Shown here piece by piece: positions 15,566-21,259 of a DNA stretch of 24,951 nt. Positions within the stretch are counted from its first letter, which is position 1; every line of letters begins with the position of its first letter. The DNA comes from a virus, in IMG/VR virus record IMGVR_UViG_3300028114_000095, positions 1-24,951 of that record, one strand, 5' to 3'. The translations under genes were made by a program, and so were the position numbers. Below the pieces are notes generated by a model. The model was given only the letters and a program-made list of their open reading frames with translations, did not search any database and was not told where the DNA came from.

Positions 15566-16198
15566 TTAGTTTGTTTTATTTACCCAATGTGTAGTATACA
15601 TATACTTTACTCCAGATAGCACTGGTTTTGATTCATGGATGTACGGCTGTTGAGATGGGAACATCACTAGGCTGCCTGCTTTAGGCTTAATGGTAACATT
15701 TTGATTTGGAAAGCTAATCTCTCCGCCTTCATAATCATCATTTAGATACACAACAAAAGAATATCTAAGATTAGAGTCTCCGTCTTGACCATCATAGTGG
15801 TGCCCCATACCTTTTCCAGAGTCATACCTGTTTAAAGATATATAGTTTAGATCTAGATTAATTTCAGATTGATCAATTTTGTTAAACTTGCAAAAATTAA
15901 TAGCGCACATCTCTGGTGCCATAAGCAAGCTGTTTATTATATAAAGAGTATTTTTATCTAATAAATCATCTCCAGTAGATTTTTTTAAATTAGAAACATT
16001 GATAAACTTTTTTTGACCATACATGGTTGACATATCGTTACTAGAATACCATGGCTCCCATTTTGGTATTCTTATATGAGATTTTTCGTCTAAATCTATC
16101 GTGTTTGTTAAATCCAATAGTTCTGTTTCGTAGCTAATAACATTTTCAAAGTAATAGATGCCATCTTGAACACTTTTTAAATCAAACATAGTGTACAT
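15566..16198 (-). CDS. 2OG-Fe(II) dioxygenase, prolyl-4-hydroxylase-like (fifth of cassette)
   Basis: 210 aa. A double-stranded beta-helix oxygenase with iron ligands H134-x-D136 and H188 and a basic residue K198 positioned for 2-oxoglutarate. The family blocks are clear: VYLNDDYEGGEISFP (150-164), KPKAGSLVMFPS (171-182), and a distal block around HESKPVLSG. Such enzymes couple 2-oxoglutarate decarboxylation to hydroxylation of a protein side chain or small molecule; the substrate here is unknown. The ATG follows the upstream stop directly, with AAGGTGAT encoded in the end of the upstream gene as ribosome site. It is the last gene before the terminator. Confidence 0.9.
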   Translation of the reverse strand: MYTMFDLKSVQDGIYYFENVISYETELLDLTNTIDLDEKSHIRIPKWEPWYSSNDMSTMYGQKKFINVSNLKKSTGDDLLDKNTLYIINSLLMAPEMCAINFCKFNKIDQSEINLDLNYISLNRYDSGKGMGHHYDGQDGDSNLRYSFVVYLNDDYEGGEISFPNQNVTIKPKAGSLVMFPSQQPYIHESKPVLSGVKYMYTTHWVNKTN

Positions 16199-16957
16199 TT
16201 ATTTATCACCTTCTACATCTTTTGCTGGATATTTAGACCCATCAGACTTTATTCGTAAACCATCTTGTCTTATTTCTTCCCACTGTTTTTGTTCTTCTTT
16301 TTGATATGCCCTCACCTTAGCAAGCTCTTCTGCCCAAGCATCTCTAACTTCTTGTGGATAATCTGACTCTTCTCTATCATCCCAGAATGAACCTAGAGTG
16401 TATCTGATTGATTTCTTAACTGTTGTAACCTCATGCATATTCTCAAAGCCTCCAGCAAACGTGGCAAGTTTTCCAGCTTGTGGAATTATTGTTAAACCAT
16501 TCTTAAAGTTTAAAACACCATCTTCAAAGTCATCATTGAGATAAATAAATGTTGCATATCTGCTTCTAGTAAATGCTCCAGAATGTCCGTCATTATCAGT
16601 ATTATCTGAATGCATATTTGCAAATGCTCCTGGAGCCCATCGTTGAGAGTGCCAGCTTATCTGTGACATTTGTTCAGGATTTTTATCAGCCATATCTGCT
16701 GTTGCATTAATCACCCTTTGTCTTAAAACCTGAAAAAAGTCTCCTGGAAGTCCACAAGCAATTGTATCTGGGTCATTTACTTCTGGCATTCCAGATGAGT
16801 ATGACTCATAAAAAGAAATTGGCATCCATGATAGTTCGCCCTTTTCCATCTTTATGTCTAACACCTTTATGATAGACTCACATTCTTCTTTAGTAAGAAA
16901 GTTTTCATAAGTTACAATGTCTGATTTATGTCTTGTTATAATCATATCTCTTTCCAT
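16199..16957 (-). CDS. 2OG-Fe(II) dioxygenase, prolyl-4-hydroxylase-like (fourth of cassette)
   Basis: 252 aa. The N-terminal IVTYENFLTKEECESII is the usual start of phage oxygenases of this type. Iron ligands are H116-x-D118 and H175, with R185 for 2-oxoglutarate. The block YLNDDFEDGVLNF (139-151) shows the conserved loop. A charged helical extension of ~55 residues (WAEELAKVRAYQKEEQKQWE and on) follows the catalytic domain and is absent from the paralogues; it may bind a partner. The start overlaps the upstream stop as TAATG, with AAAGGAGA about nine bases before it. MII at codon 5 is an alternative start. Confidence 0.9.
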   Translation of the reverse strand: MERDMIITRHKSDIVTYENFLTKEECESIIKVLDIKMEKGELSWMPISFYESYSSGMPEVNDPDTIACGLPGDFFQVLRQRVINATADMADKNPEQMSQISWHSQRWAPGAFANMHSDNTDNDGHSGAFTRSRYATFIYLNDDFEDGVLNFKNGLTIIPQAGKLATFAGGFENMHEVTTVKKSIRYTLGSFWDDREESDYPQEVRDAWAEELAKVRAYQKEEQKQWEEIRQDGLRIKSDGSKYPAKDVEGDK

Positions 16958-17772
16958 TATTTCTTATCTCCTTTTATGTTGGGCAATTCATCATACAAGA
17001 CTGGTTTTCCATTTTGTAAATATCTCATATTTTTTGGATCTTCGTACTTAATTCTTTCAGCTTCCATTTGAGCCCATTTGTATGCACCAAAAGTTTTTTG
17101 ATTGTTTAGCCATTCTTTAGTTCCATCAAATGGAATCATGACAAAATTTCTTACAAAAAATTTTTCATTCTTTTCAATAGTTTTTACACCATGATAATAT
17201 GGCTCTGTAGATGGAAACACCAGTATGTCTCCAGCGACTGGCTTATGATTAATGAGTTTATCGTCTATAAAGAATTCAATGTCTCCACCATCATAATCAT
17301 CATTTATATACATTGTGCATGTTATAAAAAACTTCTCTCCAGGCATATCTTTTTGAGAGGTTATGTGATCTGTATGATACTGCATAGTCATTTTATTATT
17401 CATTAGATCAAGTGAAGGATTATACTTGGAATAAGAACATCCACTAAACCTCCACCCATCTGGCAGATTTATACCCTGTCTTTCTACATAATCTAAAATT
17501 ACCTTATTGTATGCATCTTCTACTTCATCAACAAATGCTTTTTCTTTTATGAACATTTCTTCATCTGTCTGCTCTGATGTAATTTCACGCATATCTTTCT
17601 TTTGAGTGTATGTACCAAAGTGTGCCCATGGATCCCATGTTTTTAAGAAATACTTTCCCTGTGATGTTTTTTCTGACTCACTCATTACCTTATACATTTG
17701 CTCAGGGCTTTTTAATACATTTCTGTATACGTCTACTTTTGGGTAAATCTCTACATATTCTAGTTTGCTCAT
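16957..17772 (-). CDS. 2OG-Fe(II) dioxygenase (third of cassette, divergent)
   Basis: 271 aa from ATG 17772, chosen for the ATGA overlap with the upstream stop and the AGGAGA ribosome site; a longer frame from 17808 lies wholly inside the upstream gene. Iron ligands are H133-x-D135 and H194, with R208. The block MYINDDYDGGDIEFF and the HKPVAGDILVFPS segment are family hallmarks. It is the most divergent of the five: the sugar/peptide-facing N-terminal part is long (about 130 residues before the HxD) and contains KTWDPWAHFGTYTQKKDM. The C-terminal ~60 residues are helical and basic/acidic. The substrate is unknown. Confidence 0.9.
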   Translation of the reverse strand: MSKLEYVEIYPKVDVYRNVLKSPEQMYKVMSESEKTSQGKYFLKTWDPWAHFGTYTQKKDMREITSEQTDEEMFIKEKAFVDEVEDAYNKVILDYVERQGINLPDGWRFSGCSYSKYNPSLDLMNNKMTMQYHTDHITSQKDMPGEKFFITCTMYINDDYDGGDIEFFIDDKLINHKPVAGDILVFPSTEPYYHGVKTIEKNEKFFVRNFVMIPFDGTKEWLNNQKTFGAYKWAQMEAERIKYEDPKNMRYLQNGKPVLYDELPNIKGDKK

Positions 17773-18446
17773 GGTTGTCTTTCTCCTGTATGTTTCATTA
17801 TAGTCCAAAAAAATGGTGATGTAAATCTATGTCCAGATTTTACTGGTCTTACGCCGTGAACATAATACCTATCTCCTGGGAAAAAGTATGCTGCTCCAGC
17901 TTTTGGTTTGAACTCAATACCTTGAAGTGGAAAATAAAGCTCACCACCTTCATATTCGTCATTAAAATAAAATAAAGATGCTATGTCATAATGTGGAAAA
18001 TCGTTTGGTCTTCCACGCTCTTCTCCAATATGAAATTCTTTATCTGCATGAGGTTCTTGTCTTGCACCTACTGGCCAACGAACAATAGCTGGACCAGTTT
18101 CACGAACATCAACCTGAAAAAATTTATCTACCTCTATTTTAAGCCTTCTAATCATATCTTGAATTAAGTCTAAAATAGAAGGATCTGACTTCATTAAAGA
18201 AAAATATGTTGCCACTCTATTAGCCCAAATGTTTGCATCATACAAAACAAGACCATCTTCATCTTTGTGACTTTCAGTAATATCCCAAACTTTATTGTTC
18301 ATTGCAAAATCTGATAATCTTTTTCTTTCTTCTAGTGTTAAAAAATTTTCTAATTCTACAATATTGTCCATAGAATTACCAAAAAATCCAGACGGCGTTG
18401 CTGACACTGGAGCGCCAACCAAGTGGTTTTTATTTGTTATTTCCAT
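17769..18446 (-). CDS. 2OG-Fe(II) dioxygenase, prolyl-4-hydroxylase-like (second of cassette)
   Basis: 225 aa, starting at ATG 18446 with GGGAGG six bases upstream. It begins with a short Gly/Pro/Ser lead, then IVELENFLTLEERKRL. Iron ligands are H133-x-D135 and H197, with R207 for 2-oxoglutarate. Family blocks: FYFNDEYEGGELYFP (159-173), FKPKAGAAYFFPGD (179-192) and VHGVRPVKSGHRFTS. The ligand region REPHADKEF-like (ARQEPHADKEFH) matches phage enzymes whose substrates are unknown. It is the first gene after a 67-nt gap holding a possible promoter, and is joined to the next oxygenase by an ATGA overlap. Confidence 0.9.
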   Translation of the reverse strand: MEITNKNHLVGAPVSATPSGFFGNSMDNIVELENFLTLEERKRLSDFAMNNKVWDITESHKDEDGLVLYDANIWANRVATYFSLMKSDPSILDLIQDMIRRLKIEVDKFFQVDVRETGPAIVRWPVGARQEPHADKEFHIGEERGRPNDFPHYDIASLFYFNDEYEGGELYFPLQGIEFKPKAGAAYFFPGDRYYVHGVRPVKSGHRFTSPFFWTIMKHTGERQP

Positions 18447-18484
18447 ATCTTACCTCCCTAATACATGCGACTATTTATATATCT

Positions 18485-18493
18485 ATTCTACCA
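18485..18493 (-). promoter_or_regulatory. Possible extended -10 promoter inside oxygenase cassette
   Basis: TGG followed by TAGAAT, about 38 nt before ATG 18446. The same TGGTAGAAT lies upstream of the first oxygenase (19910-19918), so the two may be co-regulated. TAGAAT is a weaker hexamer than TATAAT. Confidence 0.4.
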
Positions 18494-18513
18494 TTTTTAT
18501 ATAAAATAAAAAT
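18493..18513. repeat. Perfect 8-bp inverted repeat beside the -10
   Basis: ATTTTTAT and ATAAAAAT separated by five bases, lying exactly between the DUF6065 stop (18514) and the -10 at 18485-18493. It is wholly A/T, so a terminator role is unlikely; an operator is possible. Confidence 0.4.
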
Positions 18514-19215
18514 CTATTTATTTTCAACAACCTTTAGCCTAATTGACTTTACTTCATGTGATCCTATGCTTTTTCCATCTGGGTCTACAGAATCTCTATA
18601 AAAATTAGACCACTTACCCTGTTTATTTAGCTCATAAACTATGCTGGAATAGTCAAAATCATTAAAATGGTCTGTTGGTAAATCCTTGATAGACTTAACT
18701 ACCATTTCAGAATTATTAATGTTTCCCAAAGATATTGGCAAAATAGATATCACAGGAGTTCCTGCTTTAATTGTAATTTCTACATTTGGCCTAGTTATTC
18801 TCCATGCACATGGCAACTCCCCCTTATAAAAGGAAGTACTTATGAGAGTTGTAAATGGTTGAATACCATCAATAAATTGATTGGGAACTGGCATCTGCAA
18901 TATGCTTGTATTTTGATCAGTTCTAAACATCAGTCCAGTATTAAAACTAATTGTGGCATTTGATCTTCCAGTAGAAACATATTCATTGCCAGACAATACC
19001 CTTACATGGTCTGGACTAGTGTCTGATATTCCGTCCCAAATAAAAGTGATGTCTTCTGGAAAAGATATTCCCCATCCAAGACCGTTAGTTAGGGTAACTG
19101 GAAAACACTTGTATGCGTGGGCATCCCATGTTTCATCCATCCATTCTCTTTTAATAGAAAGAGGATCTAGTTTCCCATATCCCTCTCTAAGTTCATAAAC
19201 ATCTATTGTGTACAT
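18514..19215 (-). CDS. DUF6065 family protein
   Basis: 233 aa. The pattern matches DUF6065 as I know it: EWMDETWDAHAYKCFPVTLT and NGLGWGI (24-50), then a FNTGLMFRT block (91-99), PVPNQFIDGIQPF (109-121), a region ending in WRITRP (138-143), and IKAGTPVISILPI (149-161). The function of the family is not known; the sheet-rich pattern is compatible with a beta-barrel fold but no metal triad is evident. It sits between the first and second oxygenases, with its ATG overlapping the upstream stop as TAATG, so it is co-translated with the oxygenases and probably acts in the same process. Full length by comparison with the family (~230-250 aa). Confidence 0.75.
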   Translation of the reverse strand: MYTIDVYELREGYGKLDPLSIKREWMDETWDAHAYKCFPVTLTNGLGWGISFPEDITFIWDGISDTSPDHVRVLSGNEYVSTGRSNATISFNTGLMFRTDQNTSILQMPVPNQFIDGIQPFTTLISTSFYKGELPCAWRITRPNVEITIKAGTPVISILPISLGNINNSEMVVKSIKDLPTDHFNDFDYSSIVYELNKQGKWSNFYRDSVDPDGKSIGSHEVKSIRLKVVENK

Positions 19216-19868
19216 TATGGATTTAGTCTTTTTTGAATCAATGACTGATATTCTATATTGTGAGTATTATCATTATAATCTAACATAGTTACAATAGAAT
19301 ATTTTAATCCACTAGTTACTGGCATTGCTCTATGTGAGAATAAATATGTTGATGGGAATATGTATAAATCTCCAGCCTTGGGCTTTATGTTAACATTAAG
19401 CTTTGGAAAAAACAACTCTCCACCCTCATAGTCATCATTGGGGTAAGCAACTAATGAAACTGTTGCTATATATGAAAAACCATGGTCTGCATGTTCTTGA
19501 AAATGTTGTCCTGGGCCATATTTAATAAAATTCATTGCTTCCCAATATTCCATTTTAATGTTGTACATTGTGCAATAATCAGTTACGGCATTAATCTGTG
19601 CGTTATAGGCATCCTGCCAAATATTATTTAGTTCAACATCTTGAGGACCAATACTTGGATTTGTGTTTTTTTGAATTTTAAAGTCTAGGCAATCCCTATA
19701 TTCTGGAAATTTTTGTTGATAGCCAACCATTGCCTCTTGCCATGACTGTTGCGGATTTTTTTTAATAAAATCTTCAACTCTTTCTATTATGTTTAAATCT
19801 TTTTTAATTACATCTCTATAAACAAATATGCCAGGAAATATTTCTTCTTTATTTAAGAAAGATTGCAT
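19215..19868 (-). CDS. 2OG-Fe(II) dioxygenase, prolyl-4-hydroxylase-like (first of cassette)
   Basis: 217 aa. Iron ligands are H126-x-D128 and H179, with K189 as probable 2-oxoglutarate anchor. Family blocks: KYGPGQHFQEHADHG (116-130), AYPNDDYEGGELFFP (141-155), IKPKAGDLYIFPS (161-173) and HRAMPVTSGLKYSIVT. The KYGPGQxFxxHxD context is that of canonical prolyl-4-hydroxylase-like phage enzymes. A ribosome site AGGGG lies about eleven bases before ATG 19868. It is the first oxygenase in the direction of transcription and is followed by the DUF6065 gene with a TAATG overlap. Confidence 0.91.
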   Translation of the reverse strand: MQSFLNKEEIFPGIFVYRDVIKKDLNIIERVEDFIKKNPQQSWQEAMVGYQQKFPEYRDCLDFKIQKNTNPSIGPQDVELNNIWQDAYNAQINAVTDYCTMYNIKMEYWEAMNFIKYGPGQHFQEHADHGFSYIATVSLVAYPNDDYEGGELFFPKLNVNIKPKAGDLYIFPSTYLFSHRAMPVTSGLKYSIVTMLDYNDNTHNIEYQSLIQKRLNP

Positions 19869-19909
19869 TTTTATTTTACCCCTATCTATGTATATAATCT
19901 ATATATGTA

Positions 19910-19918
19910 ATTCTACCA
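19910..19918 (-). promoter_or_regulatory. Possible extended -10 promoter for oxygenase cassette
   Basis: TGG followed by TAGAAT, overlapping the stop codon of the zinc-ribbon gene and about 42 nt before ATG 19868. It is identical in nine bases to the element at 18485-18493. Confidence 0.4.
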
Positions 19919-20152
19919 CTTTTTCAGTGGGCATGTTGCAATTTCTATTTTTGCTTTTACTTTCATAAAACATCCACATTTTTTGCACTGGTGAGTTAGT
20001 TTTATTAATTCTGGGCAAGCCTCACATATGCTTAGCCTATGCTCTAGCTTTTCTTGACTTACATGTTCTATTTTTGGATTTAATATATCCCAGGGTCTTG
20101 CTTCTCCTAGGTTTTGCTTATATCTTTCCCAAGGAGTTAAGCTATCAGTCAT
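19913..20152 (-). CDS. Small zinc-ribbon protein
   Basis: 79 aa. Six cysteines in the second half, C43xxC46, C56xxC59xC61 and C74, form a probable zinc ribbon ending in the motif ATCPLKKW. The N-terminus has SLTPWERYKQNLGEARPWD. Small proteins with RLxxCxxCP ... CxxCGC ... CPxxKW occur, as I recall, in cyanophages and other aquatic phages near tail-fibre or oxygenase genes; the function is unknown. The start at ATG 20152 overlaps the upstream gene by 8 nt and has no strong ribosome site, so it is probably coupled. It could be a metal or RNA/protein-binding accessory. Confidence 0.8.
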   Translation of the reverse strand: MTDSLTPWERYKQNLGEARPWDILNPKIEHVSQEKLEHRLSICEACPELIKLTHQCKKCGCFMKVKAKIEIATCPLKKW

Positions 20153-20384
20153 CTACAATATCAAATCTATAATTGTTAACTATTGCTTCTGCAATATATT
20201 CTGGAACACCTAGTTTTAGCTGATCTTCACCATTAAGTTTATAATTTATGTGAAAATTCTTACCAGAATTGCTTGGCTTTATTTGATACTCTATATTGCT
20301 TTCTAAATTTTCAAAAAATGTTATTAAAACACTATCTTTTGTAGAAAACAATATATTTTCATCTTTATATACGTTCATTATCAT
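20145..20384 (-). CDS. Small protein of unknown function
   Basis: 79 aa, not recognised. It is mixed alpha/beta: an N-terminal strand-rich part (NVYKDENILFSTKDSVLITF), then IEYQIKPSN, a HINYKLNG strand and a C-terminal helix (PEYIAEAIVNNY) with an acidic end. There is no ribosome site; ATG 20384 follows TGGTATAAT by six bases, predicting a leaderless mRNA and arguing strongly that this is a real first gene of a unit. It overlaps the zinc-ribbon gene by 8 nt. MNV at codon 3 is an alternative start. Confidence 0.72.
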   Translation of the reverse strand: MIMNVYKDENILFSTKDSVLITFFENLESNIEYQIKPSNSGKNFHINYKLNGEDQLKLGVPEYIAEAIVNNYRFDIVDD

Positions 20385-20390
20385 AGTTTT

Positions 20391-20399
20391 ATTATACCA
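20391..20399 (-). promoter_or_regulatory. Extended -10 promoter, leaderless, heading the small-protein/oxygenase unit
   Basis: TGG followed by TATAAT, then six bases (AAAACT) and ATG 20384. The geometry is the same as for both HNH genes. Confidence 0.65.
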
Positions 20400-20404
20400 T
20401 ATCT

Positions 20405-21238
20405 CTAGTCGTCACACCAAAAGTCGCATGGGCCACAGCCATATTCACATGGTCCGTACAGGCAGCAGATGCCGCATACTTGGCATCCAAATGAAGGTGG
20501 GAAGAACGGTGGTGAGAAAAAGCTTGGTGGGAAGAACGGTGGGAAGAACGGTGGGAAGAACGGTGGGAAGAACGGTGGTGAGAAAAAGCTTGGTGCTAAA
20601 GTTGTTACGTTATTTGAAGCGGGAGATGCAAGTGAATTTCCGTTGCCATTTGTTGCTACTACGGTATATGTCTGTGATGTTCCTGCAGTATCAGCAATTA
20701 CAATTGGAGATGAGGCTCCTGTACCAGTTGTTGCATCGCTTCCAGTAACTGTATATCCAGTGATTGCCTTACCGCCATTTGCTGGTGCAGTAAAAGCAAC
20801 AGAGTTTTGATTAACCTGGGCAGTTGCTGTTGGAGCTGACATTGTTGCTGGAACAGTTGTAGCTGTTACAGAAGATGATGTTGCTGAAACAGAAGATCCT
20901 GAAGCATTAGTTCCTACTACTGTAAACGTATAACTTGTTGCTGATGCTAGTCCTTGAAAAGTATAAGTTGTACCTGAAGTTCCAGTATTAACAGTATATG
21001 TTGATGGGGTTGTAGTAATTGTATAAGAAGTGGCTGCTGGAGATCCTGCTGGAAGTGTCCAAGAAAGATTTACAGATGCTCCAGTTCCAGCAGCAGAAGC
21101 TGCAGAAGTTGTATTGGCTGTAGCTAAGTATGGTCTACTTGTACCAACATCAGTAGCTGTTAATGAAGTTACCTGAGATGGTACTAGAAAGTCATTTGAT
21201 GCTTGGGACTTCTTGCCTATCTTCTTACCTGCTGCCAT
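20405..21238 (-). CDS. Fibre-associated protein: two FN3-like domains, PPFF repeat, Cys-rich end
   Basis: 277 aa. The order is: a basic N-terminus (1-12); two fibronectin-III-like beta-sandwich domains (about 20-130 and 131-215, with SYTITTTPSTYTV, LASATSYTFTVVGTNASG and ITGYTVTGS as typical strands); a Pro/Phe repeat with PPFF units (216-250); and a C-terminal segment with eight cysteines in 24 residues (252-275), including CQVC, CGIC and CGPC. FN3-like domains in phages usually sit on tail or capsid surfaces and bind carbohydrate or cell envelope. The start at ATG 21238 has AAAGGGG about nine bases before it. It follows the large fibre gene by 21 nt. The exact role is unknown; a fibre tip or adhesin is likely. 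Confidence 0.75.
   Translation of the reverse strand: MAAGKKIGKKSQASNDFLVPSQVTSLTATDVGTSRPYLATANTTSAASAAGTGASVNLSWTLPAGSPAATSYTITTTPSTYTVNTGTSGTTYTFQGLASATSYTFTVVGTNASGSSVSATSSSVTATTVPATMSAPTATAQVNQNSVAFTAPANGGKAITGYTVTGSDATTGTGASSPIVIADTAGTSQTYTVVATNGNGNSLASPASNNVTTLAPSFFSPPFFPPFFPPFFPPFFPPSFFSPPFFPPSFGCQVCGICCLYGPCEYGCGPCDFWCDD
20496..20591. repeat. 12-bp tandem repeats encoding PPFF
   Basis: The unit GGTGGGAAGAAC (plus strand) occurs once at 20496-20507 and four times in tandem at 20526-20573. Each block is followed by an identical 18-bp element (20508-20525 and 20574-20591). On the minus strand the 12-bp unit encodes Pro-Pro-Phe-Phe in frame. The units are exact copies, so copy number can change by multiples of four residues without a frameshift. 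Confidence 0.95.
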
Positions 21239-21259
21239 TTTTTATTCCCCTTTATCCTA

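Noticed and set aside
16957-17808. Longer form of the third oxygenase starting at 17808
   Set aside because: The additional 12 codons lie entirely inside the upstream gene, whereas ATG 17772 has a ribosome site and an ATGA overlap.
20496-20591. Repeat array that might suggest a CRISPR or regulatory iteron
   Set aside because: The repeats are contiguous 12-bp units that translate in frame as PPFF within a full-length protein; there are no unique spacers.
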